Origin: Halobiforma nitratireducens JCM 10879
Lineage (GTDB): Archaea; Halobacteriota; Halobacteria; Halobacteriales; Natrialbaceae
NCBI RefSeq assembly: GCF_000337895.1
Contig: NZ_AOMA01000143.1
Span: 1-45,747 of the forward strand
Direction: 5' to 3'
DNA: 45,747 nucleotides
In this document: piece after piece, positions 1 through 7,218 of the stretch
Numbering within the stretch: position 1 is the first letter of the stretch
Layout of the letters: each line of letters begins with the position of its first letter
Notes under the pieces: model-generated
The model's database searches: none
Seen by the model: the letters and a program-made list of their open reading frames with translations, nothing else
What the model was told of the DNA's origin: nothing
Position numbers and translations under genes: made by a program

Positions 1-6
1 GCTCAG

Positions 7-25
7 AGATGTGTATAAGAGACAG
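7..25 (+). other. Nextera Tn5 mosaic-end adapter (artefact)
   Basis: The 19-bp Tn5 transposase mosaic end used in Nextera libraries is present in full, preceded by GCTCAG, which is one base away from the GCTCGG of the read-2 adapter. This is untrimmed library adapter at a contig end, not genomic DNA. Reading frames through it end in the peptide VSYTHL, a frequent signature of this contamination. Genomic sequence starts at about position 26. Confidence 0.95.
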
Positions 26-96
26 GGTCGAACGTGAGTCCCGAAACCCACACGGGAGCAGAGCGGCGAGGAGAGCCAGGAGGAAGGCCGGGCCCG

Positions 97-1356
97 TTAG
101 ACGCCCGTCGAGTACCGCAAAATACCGGCGAACCCGCCGAACGCGTTGTACAGCTGTTCGCCCTTCTCGAAGTCGGTCGAGATGAACTTCGTCTCGGTGC
201 CACGCTGTTCGGCGATCTCGATGAGGTGGTCGATCGCGTCCTCGCGGTCGTCTTCGGTTGCCTCGATCTCGGTGCCACAGTCCCTACAGGAGTGGTCCGG
301 CGTCGCCTTGCGTCGGTCGATGACCTCACGATCGGTGTTGCCACACTCCTCACAGTCGTAGGTGACGACGTCTTTCCGGAGGTCCTCGCTGATTAGCAGA
401 CGGTCGACTGCGCCCATCATCAGGTTCTGTCGGGTCTGCTCGAACCCGTAGGTCGCGAGGTCGCCAGCGTTGAGTTCCTGGAAGAACTCCTCCATCTGCT
501 TTTTGTCTTTCATCACCTCGGCGTCGGCCAGTGCGTCCTCGGCGTTGTCGACGAGGTCGTACAGCCCCGATTCGTCGGTGTAGGCGACGTCGAACTTGCC
601 GATTACGTTGTCCTGAATCTCGTGATGGAGATAGTCGCCGTCCAGAAACTCGTCTTTGGTCGGCGAGGGACCACCCACGAGGATCCCATCGAGTTCGTGG
701 CGCTTGGCGACGAACAGGTCGTTCGCCATGCCGGCGACTTCCTGGTAGAAGTTGTCGATCGCCTCGAGTCGCAGGCGGGCGAATCGCTGGGCAGACTGGC
801 CACCTTTGCGCTGCTTGCCCGGGACCAGCGAGGACGCGGACTTGACGGGTTCGACGCGTTTGCCCTTCAGCCAGCCGACGTTGGCCTCGCGCCGGTCGAG
901 GACGATCAGGCCGTAGAGGCCCTTGTCCGCCATCATCTCTTCGAGTGGCTCCGTCAGGAAGTCCGAGTCGCAGTGATACCGGAACGACTGGACGGGTTGG
1001 GGCGGACTCTCGAGGACGCGGGTGACCATCTCGGTGCGGCCGCCTCCGGAGTCGACGGCACCGGAGAAAAGCACCATCCCGTTCTCTGGTGGGTAGGTGT
1101 CGTAGTACCGAAGCCGATCCTTGATGCTGGTAAGCGCGTCCTGAACGGCCGTTCGCGTCTGTTTGGATTTGATGTTGGCCGCCTCGCTGTGCTCCTGAGT
1201 GACGTGTTGGACGACGTCGCTGACCTGTCTATCTTCAGGAACGTAGATCGAAACGAGTTGCGTACCGGACCCTTCGTAGTCCTTGAGATCCTCGATAACC
1301 TTCCGGAACTCGTACTTTTTCCGGTCGGAATGCTCTTGTTCGCCCTCCTGGCTCAT
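97..1356 (-). CDS. prf1: peptide chain release factor aRF1
   Basis: Class I archaeal release factor of 419 aa, the usual length for aRF1/eRF1. It reads all three stop codons in the ribosomal A site and triggers peptide release. The stop-codon recognition motif NIKS is at residues 61-64 in the N domain. The catalytic GGQ is at residues 185-187 in the middle domain. The C domain carries two Cys pairs (CEEC and CRDC), typical of archaeal forms with a zinc site. The ATG at 1356 has an AT-rich TATA-like stretch (about 1383-1393) some 30 nt upstream, which fits a nearly leaderless transcript. The gene is divergent from the MinD-like gene. Only about 70 nt of genomic 3' flank is present before the adapter-bearing contig end. 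Confidence 0.97.
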   Translation of the reverse strand: MSQEGEQEHSDRKKYEFRKVIEDLKDYEGSGTQLVSIYVPEDRQVSDVVQHVTQEHSEAANIKSKQTRTAVQDALTSIKDRLRYYDTYPPENGMVLFSGAVDSGGGRTEMVTRVLESPPQPVQSFRYHCDSDFLTEPLEEMMADKGLYGLIVLDRREANVGWLKGKRVEPVKSASSLVPGKQRKGGQSAQRFARLRLEAIDNFYQEVAGMANDLFVAKRHELDGILVGGPSPTKDEFLDGDYLHHEIQDNVIGKFDVAYTDESGLYDLVDNAEDALADAEVMKDKKQMEEFFQELNAGDLATYGFEQTRQNLMMGAVDRLLISEDLRKDVVTYDCEECGNTDREVIDRRKATPDHSCRDCGTEIEATEDDREDAIDHLIEIAEQRGTETKFISTDFEKGEQLYNAFGGFAGILRYSTGV

Positions 1357-1525
1357 TGGGCGTACAAAACGGTGCTGCGGCTAAGTATTCTTTGACACGC
1401 CGACGAGCGCGTAACAGTCCGTGACGGCAACCGGATCGACTCGACTTGTTTTCCCAATCGTCTCCTCCGGACGCGAGGTGACGATTTAAGGTGTTGCCGT
1501 TCGTCGGTTCGGACAGTAACTGAGT

Positions 1526-2392
1526 ATGTCTCAAGAGACGGTGTACGCCATCGCGAGCGGGAAGGGCGGCGTCGGGAAGACGACGACGACGGTGAACCTC
1601 GGCACAGCACTCGCTCAAGCGGGCGAGCGCGTCGCCGTCGTCGACGTCGATCTCGGCATGGCGAACCTCGCCGGGTTCGTGAGTCTCTCGCCCGACGCGA
1701 CGACGTTACACGACGTGTTGACCAACGATGCATCGATCGAAGACGCTACCTACCGACTGGCGGACAACATCGTCGCCGTCCCCAGCGGGACGGGACTGGA
1801 CGACTACGCGAAGGCCTCCCCCGAAGGGCTTCGTGACGTAGTCGCCGAACTGCGGGACGCCTACGATTTCGTCTTTCTCGACGTGGGCGCAGGCATCAGC
1901 CACGAAACCGTGCTCCCCCTCGGGCTCGCCGACGGGGTCCTGATCGTCTCGACTCCCGAACCCGCGGCGGTCCAGGACTCCCGGAAGACGATCGAGCTGA
2001 CCGACCGCGCCGGCGGCGCGGTCGAGGGACTGATCGTCACCCGCACGCACGCGGACAGCGACGTTTCCTACGAAGAAATCGCCGCCCAGCTCGACATCCC
2101 GCTGATGGGCGCTGTCCCCAACGACTCCTCGGCGCGTGAGAGCGTCTACGCCGGCACCCCGCTGGTCGTCTACGATCCCGAGGGCCCGGCCGCGACTGCC
2201 TACCGACGGATCGCCGCCGATCTTGCCGGTATCGATCTCGAGGAGCGAGCCCGTCGCCGGAGCGAGAGCGACAGCGACAGCGAACGCGAAGACGACGGAG
2301 CGACAGGCGACGACCAGGATGGGACTCACGATCGCGAAGCGGCACACGACGAGGTCTCGAGCGCGATCACGGAAGCCGAATCCGACTCTTGA
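1526..2392 (+). CDS. MinD/ParA-family P-loop ATPase
   Basis: A 288-aa deviant-Walker ATPase of the SIMIBI class. The signature KGGVGKT is at residues 13-19, followed by switch I (VVDVDLGMANL, about 38-48) and switch II (FLDVGAGI, about 115-122). Such proteins cycle between ATP-bound dimers and ADP-bound monomers to position membrane or DNA cargo. Haloarchaea carry several MinD paralogues, and at least some act in placing archaella and chemoreceptors rather than in division. The last ~55 residues are a highly charged Ser/Asp/Glu/Arg tail, probably disordered, and not obviously an amphipathic membrane-targeting helix. No MinC, MinE or ParB partner is nearby, so the cargo is unknown. A TATA-like GATTTAAGG lies about 40 nt upstream. 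Confidence 0.88.
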   Translation: MSQETVYAIASGKGGVGKTTTTVNLGTALAQAGERVAVVDVDLGMANLAGFVSLSPDATTLHDVLTNDASIEDATYRLADNIVAVPSGTGLDDYAKASPEGLRDVVAELRDAYDFVFLDVGAGISHETVLPLGLADGVLIVSTPEPAAVQDSRKTIELTDRAGGAVEGLIVTRTHADSDVSYEEIAAQLDIPLMGAVPNDSSARESVYAGTPLVVYDPEGPAATAYRRIAADLAGIDLEERARRRSESDSDSEREDDGATGDDQDGTHDREAAHDEVSSAITEAESDS

Positions 2393-2810
2393 ATTCGGTC
2401 TCCTCACGACTGGTCTCATACGGATTGCTGTACCGATGTCCCGGTGAACTCAAGTCCGAGTCGCGGTTGCACCGGAACTGACGGACAGGAAACCGTCTCA
2501 GTATCTCCCCTCGACGGCGACCGTCGTCGGTTCGCTGAATAGGCACTGCCTGTAACGGACTGTTCGGCCCTCGAGATACCGAAACTGGTCGAAAGCCATG
2601 GCTACCACCCGTTCCGGACGGTCGACCTATCGGGACCGTACGCCGACGTGACTGGTAAGCGTTCGTGAACGAGCTGTGAACCGTTCCGATCGTCACCTCA
2701 TATCCCATAATACTGCTCGTTATGGCTTCTCCTCCGCAGAGGGAGCGTTCGTCAGCGACGATGACAGTACGAGCTAATTACTAATCCCGAAGTCTCTCGA
2801 CCGCTCGAGC
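2393..2810. other. intergenic region, no gene supported
   Basis: These 418 nt separate the MinD-like gene from the lipoprotein gene. A 113-codon frame on the minus strand runs through it, but it has low-complexity basic composition unlike the acidic neighbours and matches no family I recognise. The only supported element is the TATA-like sequence for the lipoprotein gene near 2774-2785. Confidence 0.5.
2774..2785 (+). promoter_or_regulatory. TATA-like promoter of lipoprotein gene
   Basis: CTAATTACTAAT is centred about 31 nt upstream of the ATG at 2811. This is the expected place for an archaeal TATA box driving a leaderless or nearly leaderless transcript. Confidence 0.5.
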
Positions 2811-3344
<534 letters not shown>

Positions 3345-3399
3345 TCCCGCCTCGCGGGCTCGCGACTCGGTCCCACGAGAGCGGAGAACTGTCGGACGA

Positions 3400-3423
3400 C
3401 ATCGTTTTCGTCTTTGTTTTTCG
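3400..3423 (+). terminator. T-rich terminator of lipoprotein gene
   Basis: Two pyrimidine-rich T clusters (CGTTTTCG and TTTGTTTTTCG) lie 56-79 nt after the lipoprotein stop. Archaeal intrinsic termination uses T-runs without a strict hairpin, so this is a plausible terminator. Confidence 0.4.
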
Positions 3424-3509
3424 ACGGCTGTCGGGTGTCGTGTGTCGTGTGTCGTCCGTCGCCGTCGACTTGCATCCGCTCGGGGTAGTTCCTCGTTCCA
3501 ATGGTGGCC

Positions 3510-3690
3510 TCGAAAGAGAAGAGTGGAGGGGAAGAGAGGGGAAGAGAGGGGAAGAGAGTGGGAAGAGAGGGGAAGAGAGGGGAAGAGAGGGGAAGAGAGG
3601 GGAAGAGAGGGGGAAGAGAGGGGAAGAGAGGGGAAGAGAGTGGGAAGAGAGGAGAGTGGGAGGAGAGCAGAAAAAAGAGGGGAAAGGAGT
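3510..3690. repeat. purine-only decamer tandem repeat (GGGGAAGAGA)n
   Basis: About 150 bp are built from 10-bp units of GGGGAAGAGA with a few T or extra-G variants (for example GAGAGTGGGAAG), inside a ~180-nt stretch that is almost entirely A/G on the plus strand. It lies between the convergent lipoprotein and argS genes. The long open frames crossing it in several phases (KRGEERGRE-type peptides) are composition artefacts, not genes. Homopurine mirror repeats of this kind can adopt triplex (H-DNA) form. Confidence 0.9.
3669..3682 (-). terminator. T-run after argS
   Basis: On the minus strand the sequence reads CCTCTTTTTTCTGC about 60 nt past the argS stop, at the edge of the pyrimidine tract. 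A run of six T in a C/T-rich context is a reasonable archaeal terminator. Confidence 0.35.
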
Positions 3691-3736
3691 GAAACACACA
3701 AAACGAGGAAACGCAGCGGCGTCGACGGCAGCGACG

Positions 3737-5524
3737 CTACATCGAGCGCGGTGCCGCTACGCCGAGGATCGACAGCGCGTTCGCGACTGTGTACTTCGAG
3801 GCCGCAACCAACGCGAGTCGGGCCTCCCGCAGTTCCGGATCGACACCATCGGCCAGCACCGGACACTCACGGTAAAAGGCATTGAATCGGTCCGCGAACT
3901 CCCGAGTGAACGTCGCGATCTGGTGTGGCTCGAGGTCGTCGGCAGCTTCGTCGACGACGGCGGGGAACCGACCGATCGTCTCGAGCAGACCCTGTTCTGC
4001 CTCCGTCCCGAGCAGGTCCGCGTCGAGGTCGCTGGCGACGTTGATCTCGCCGGCAGCGATCGCGTCGGGTTCGAAGCCGGCTTCCTCGAGGATGCCACAG
4101 CATCGCGCGTGCACGTACTGGACGTACGGAGCCGACTGGGCCTCGAAGTCGAGCGCGCGATCCCACTCGAAGGTGATCGCTTTCGTCGGCTGTTTCGAGA
4201 CGACATCGTATCGAACCGCGCCGATGCCGACCTGATGGGCGATGCGTTCGACATCCTCGTCGTCCAGATCATCGTCGCGAATCCGGTCGTCCAGCCGATC
4301 CTCGACCTCCTGTCGAGCACGGTCGATCGCTTCGTCTAACAGGTCGTCCAGGTCGACGCCGGTCCCGCGCCGCGTGCTCATTTTCCCCTCCGGCAGGTTG
4401 ACGTACGAATAGAGGACCTGTTCGAGCGGCTTCGTGTCGTTGCCCAGTAACTCGAGGGCGGTCCGAAGCTGGCGGGCCTGCAGTTTGTGGTCTTCCCCCA
4501 ACACCGTCACCGCGCGGTCGTAGTTGTCGAACTTCCACTCGTGGTGGGCCAGGTCGCGGGTCGCGTACAGGGAGGTGCCGTCCGAGCGCAGGAAGACGAG
4601 GTTCTTGTCGATGCCGTGCTCGTCGAGGTCGAGTTGCCAGGCGTCTTCCTCGTAGACTGCCTCATCGAGGTCTTTGAGCCGTCCGACCAGCTCCTCGGTG
4701 TCGCCGTTTCGCATAAACCGGGTCTCCTTGACGAACTCGTCGAACACAGCGGGCAGACGTTCGAGACACTCCCGCATCCCCGACAAGACCTGATCGACGA
4801 CCTCGCTGACCCGCTCGTAGGTCTCGTCGTCGCCTTCCTCTAGGCCCTGCATGATCGACTCGATCTCGGCTTCGGCCTCGGCGACCTCCTCGTCGGGGCC
4901 GTTCTCGAGGAAGGCGTTGCCTTTCCGGTAGTACCGGACGAGGTCGTACTCGACGCGGTCGCGTTCGGGACCGTCCTCGAGGTCGTCCTCGTCGAAGGTC
5001 TCGTAGGCCCACGTGAAGACGGCCATCTGCCGGCCGGCGTCGTTGACGTAGTAGTGCCGGTCGACATCGTACCCCGCGTAATCGAGCAGGTTCGCGACGG
5101 CGTCGCCGATGATCGGGTTCCGCGCGCGGCCGACGTGGACCGGACCCGTCGGATTCGCGCTGGTGTGCTCGACGACGACCGAGGTATCCCGATCAGGGAG
5201 TGCGCCGTAGGCGTCGTCGGTCGCGGTCTCGAGAGTCTCGGCGAGGTAGGCCCCGCTGGGCAGGAAATTGAGGTACGGCCCCTGTGTCTGTACCTCGGCG
5301 ACGTAGGTCAGCTCGTCGGCATCGATCTCGTTTGCCAGCTGGCCGGCGACCTGCGGCGGCGGCGCGCCCGCTTCGCTGGCGAGTCGGAACGCCACACTCG
5401 AGGCAAGGACGCTGTCGACGTCGTCCGGCGGTTCTTCGATCCCGAGGTCGTCGGTGGGGAAGTCGAGTTCGGAGAGCGCCCCCTCGAGGGCGTCCTCGAC
5501 CTCCGCGCGTAGGGAGAGGAACAT
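3737..5524 (-). CDS. argS: arginyl-tRNA synthetase
   Basis: Class I aminoacyl-tRNA synthetase of 595 aa that charges tRNA-Arg with arginine. An N-terminal additional domain covers about residues 1-110. The HIGH-type motif is HVGR at 130-133 within [14 protein letters not shown]. The KMSKS loop is present as KMSTRRG in the second half. The C-terminal helical anticodon-binding domain ends in a Met (APRSM), as is usual for ArgRS. The ATG at 5524 gives the full N-terminal domain and no better start is seen. The gene runs away from the origin region, so its 5' flank forms the left arm of the putative origin. Confidence 0.97.
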   Translation of the reverse strand: MFLSLRAEVEDALEGALSELDFPTDDLGIEEPPDDVDSVLASSVAFRLASEAGAPPPQVAGQLANEIDADELTYVAEVQTQGPYLNFLPSGAYLAETLETATDDAYGALPDRDTSVVVEHTSANPTGPVHVGRARNPIIGDAVANLLDYAGYDVDRHYYVNDAGRQMAVFTWAYETFDEDDLEDGPERDRVEYDLVRYYRKGNAFLENGPDEEVAEAEAEIESIMQGLEEGDDETYERVSEVVDQVLSGMRECLERLPAVFDEFVKETRFMRNGDTEELVGRLKDLDEAVYEEDAWQLDLDEHGIDKNLVFLRSDGTSLYATRDLAHHEWKFDNYDRAVTVLGEDHKLQARQLRTALELLGNDTKPLEQVLYSYVNLPEGKMSTRRGTGVDLDDLLDEAIDRARQEVEDRLDDRIRDDDLDDEDVERIAHQVGIGAVRYDVVSKQPTKAITFEWDRALDFEAQSAPYVQYVHARCCGILEEAGFEPDAIAAGEINVASDLDADLLGTEAEQGLLETIGRFPAVVDEAADDLEPHQIATFTREFADRFNAFYRECPVLADGVDPELREARLALVAASKYTVANALSILGVAAPRSM

Positions 5525-5732
5525 ACCCGCTCGTATTCAGGGCGGGAGTAAAGGAATGTCGGGTTTCGTTTTGTTGCCGTCCGGACACACGGCGTCGGCG
5601 GTGCTGTCGTCCACCTCGTGCTACTGTAGGAACAACTGCAACGATTTGCACACTGATCGCCGATCCGTCTGGCGGTCAGGTGCGCACTGACGTGCAGTGG
5701 CTGCTATAGCGTCGCGTGCAGTTGTCCCTCCC

Positions 5733-5755
5733 ACCCCATCGGTTCCGCTGTTAGG
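5733..5755 (-). repeat. origin recognition box-like repeat A
   Basis: On the minus strand this reads CCTAACAGCGGAA followed by CCGATGGGGT. It matches the core AACAGCGGAA-N5-GGGGT shared by all five copies near orc1. It points away from the low-GC segment in the sense opposite to copies B-D, giving the inverted arrangement typical of archaeal origins. Confidence 0.75.
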
Positions 5756-5768
5756 AGGGGACGGTGTT

Positions 5769-5786
5769 CCACCCTCGAGAGGGTGG
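5769..5786. repeat. perfect 8-bp inverted repeat near ORB A
   Basis: CCACCCTC-GA-GAGGGTGG is a perfect inverted repeat with a 2-nt centre, 13 bp from ORB A. The tiny centre suggests a dimeric protein site or a cruciform rather than an RNA hairpin. A second, imperfect inverted repeat (5648-5683, CTGATCGCC/GGCGGTCAG) lies further left. Confidence 0.5.
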
Positions 5787-5910
5787 TTGGATCAGTGACG
5801 AACGTGCTACGGTTTCGGTTTTCACCACCAACAGTTAAACTTACTCGTTTATAGTAAGCACTAGAACAGTAGTAGACCACGGTACAGCAGAACTACAGTA
5901 GTAACAAAAG

Positions 5911-5918
5911 GCTATTTT
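5911..5918 (+). repeat. 8-bp target-site duplication, left copy
   Basis: GCTATTTT lies immediately outside the left inverted terminal repeat of the insertion at 5919. It is identical to the 8 bases immediately outside the right end (6860-6867). Eight-bp duplications are made by several haloarchaeal IS5-type elements. Confidence 0.85.
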
Positions 5919-5994
5919 GGCTCTACTGAAAATGGACGACAGCGTCGAGGTTAACCGATGATCTTTTCTCAAAAGTGAAACCGAGGAGACAGAT

Positions 5995-6147
5995 ATGGCA
6001 ATCGACCTCCTTAACTTCGTTCAGAACGCACTACACGCAGCTAAACAAGCGTTGGGAAAACGAGCGGGGAAGCTCGCCTGACTCGGGCTTCCCCGCGAGA
6101 CTCATATCGTCGTTCACTGCATCCGGAAAGAAGAGGGACACACATTC
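5995..6147 (+). pseudogene. transposase fragment, N-terminus with internal stop
   Basis: Translation from the ATG at 5995 gives MAIDLLNFVQNALHAAKQAL and 8 more residues to a TGA at 6079. Continuing in frame reads LGLPRETHIVVHCIRKEEGHTF up to about 6147, where similarity stops at the junction with the opposing transposase. The pattern LLxFVxxAxxxAKxAxxxxxxK...HIVxxCxRKxxxxTxR is shared with the right-hand transposase, so it is a distant member of the same haloarchaeal IS5-type group. It is nonfunctional because of the stop and the loss of everything after about residue 50. Confidence 0.75.
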
Positions 6148-6807
6148 ACAGGTTCCATGCCTTGTGAAGCGGTGTGAACTCACGATGCTTGATTAGTGGA
6201 CGAATCTCGTGTTGACGGGCAAGCCGTCTGATTTTCTGGTCGTCGTAGCCTTTGTCCCCGAGCGAGATGTCGATTGCCTCGGGGTTCCGTTTGATCAACG
6301 ACGGAGCGATCTGGCTATCGTGTTTTCGCTTCGTCGTCACGTGTAAATCAAGGACTGCGTTCACTTTGGAAGCGACGAGCAGTGTTACTTTGAGTTGCTG
6401 AATCGTGAGTTCGGCGCGTTTCGTGTAGTGTTTTGAGGCGTGGCTGCGGTCGAATCCCGAAGCATCGATTCCCGCAACGCCGTTGGTCGGGAACAGTGAA
6501 ATAGAGAGATTGAGCAGCACTCGCAGACAGCCATATCGAGTCTATCGAACGCTTTGCACAGTGTTGATGGGGCTGGCAGTTCAGTGAGATTGATTGCGTT
6601 CCGGATATGGGGCATCTCGATGAGCTCGTCGAGGAGTGTACGATAGGTCGTGTTCTTCCGAACCTTGAGACAGAGGAGAACGATGTGCTGATGGAGCGTG
6701 TAGCGCTGTTTCGAGAACTTCGAGGAGTATCGAGCTACGGCACGTTTCGCTAACTGAAATGCTTCCTCAACAAATCGGAGCAACCGAGACTTTGGGAGGG
6801 TCTGCAT
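6146..6807 (-). pseudogene. IS5-type transposase, frameshifted and 3'-truncated
   Basis: The first part (from MQTLPKSRLLRFVEEAF at 6807) and the second part (LLNLSISLFPTNGVAGID...) are in different frames. The break is near 6524, where the expected Trp codon TGG of DMAVWRVLLNL has lost one base, leaving DMAVCECC in the old frame. The first catalytic Asp (GIDASGFDRSH) and the second (GDKGYDD) are present. Translation stops right after HKAWNL, so the last ~55 residues of the family, with the catalytic Glu and its Lys/Arg helix, are missing. It is inactive from two independent lesions. The promoter-proximal terminal repeat is intact at 6841-6859. Confidence 0.88.
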
Positions 6808-6859
6808 CTACTCAAACTACTGACTGAACCTGTAACTCACTAAGGATTTCAACAGAGCC

Positions 6860-6867
6860 GCTATTTT
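6860..6867 (+). repeat. 8-bp target-site duplication, right copy
   Basis: GCTATTTT directly follows the right terminal repeat and matches 5911-5918 exactly. Removing 5919-6867 restores a continuous AT-rich sequence (AACAAAAGGCTATTTTCTAA and onward) leading straight into the iteron array. Confidence 0.85.
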
Positions 6868-6890
6868 CTAACATAACGAAGACACGGTAC

Positions 6891-7005
6891 GGTAACAGCG
6901 GACGGGAACAGTACGATGACAGCCGACGGGAACAGTACGATGACAGCCGACGGGAACAGTACGATGACAGCCGACGGGAACAGTACGGTAACACGGGAAC
7001 AGTAC
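6891..7005 (+). repeat. 24-bp iteron array in phase with ORB B
   Basis: Four 24-bp units start at 6891, 6915, 6939 and 6963, each of the form GRTRACAGCSGACGGGAACAGTAC. A 19-bp shortened unit follows at 6987, then ORB B starts exactly at 7006. Units 2-4 are identical. Each begins with the same GRTRACAGCSGA that opens the ORB, so the array looks like degenerate ORB half-sites. There are no spacers, so it is not a CRISPR array. The minus strand shows Tyr/Cys/Ser-rich repeats in an open frame here that I regard as noncoding. Confidence 0.85.
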
Positions 7006-7028
7006 GGTAACAGCGGAACTGGTGGGGT
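7006..7028 (+). repeat. origin recognition box-like repeat B
   Basis: GGTAACAGCGGAA-CTGGTGGGGT. It has the core AACAGCGGAA-N5-GGGGT, ending in the G-string that characterises haloarchaeal ORBs. It directly abuts the iteron array. Confidence 0.78.
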
Positions 7029-7070
7029 CCGTCCGCAGTAACTACGGCCACCGACGACAGACACTCACCC

Positions 7071-7093
7071 AGTAACAGCGGAAGTGGTGGGGT
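7071..7093 (+). repeat. origin recognition box-like repeat C
   Basis: AGTAACAGCGGAA-GTGGTGGGGT, same orientation as B, 65 bp away. It shares the 15 invariant core positions with the other copies. Confidence 0.78.
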
Positions 7094-7178
7094 GGGACGG
7101 GGTAAATCACTTGGAATAGAGCAGGGCGAGTGTTGGATATGAGGAGATGGTGATTGAGTACAAACAGGTCGATCCCCC

Positions 7179-7201
7179 AGTAACAGCGGAAGCGGTGGGG
7201 T
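7179..7201 (+). repeat. origin recognition box-like repeat D
   Basis: AGTAACAGCGGAA-GCGGTGGGGT, same orientation as B and C, ending 17 bp from the orc1 stop codon. It differs from copy C at a single position. Confidence 0.78.
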
Positions 7202-7218
7202 AAGCTCCACGACGAGAC

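Larger units (their letters stand above)
5525..5918. other. left arm of putative replication origin
   Basis: This stretch has no gene. It holds an inverted ORB copy (5733-5755), two inverted repeats (5648-5683 and 5769-5786) and a relatively AT-rich segment from about 5815 to 5918. That segment contains the small inverted repeat CTTACT-N7-AGTAAG (5840-5858) and degenerate relatives of the right-arm iterons (GAACAGTAGTAG at ~5863 and ACAGTAGTAAC at ~5894). Its composition is clearly lower in GC than the flanking genes, as expected for a DNA unwinding element. The segment stops at the insertion element at 5919 and resumes at 6860. Confidence 0.6.
5919..6859. mobile_element. hybrid IS5-type insertion remnant
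   Basis: A 941-bp unit is bounded by related inverted ends: GGCTCTACTGAAA at 5919 and the complement of GGCTCTGTTGAAA ending at 6859 (11 of 13 match). It is flanked by perfect 8-bp direct repeats GCTATTTT. Inside are the 5' ends of two different but related transposase genes that face each other. The left gene starts at 5995 on the plus strand and the right gene at 6807 on the minus strand. They meet at about 6148, where both are cut off. Neither can give a complete transposase, so the element is dead by itself, although its two outer ends could still be substrates for a transposase acting in trans. Confidence 0.85.

Noticed and set aside
2367..2708. 113-codon minus-strand frame after the MinD-like gene
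   Set aside because: Basic, low-similarity peptide, no promoter or family recognised, and overlapping the end of the MinD-like gene.
6891..7028. Possible CRISPR array
   Set aside because: The 24-bp repeats are directly adjacent with no spacers and no cas genes are near; they blend into ORB copies, so they are origin iterons.
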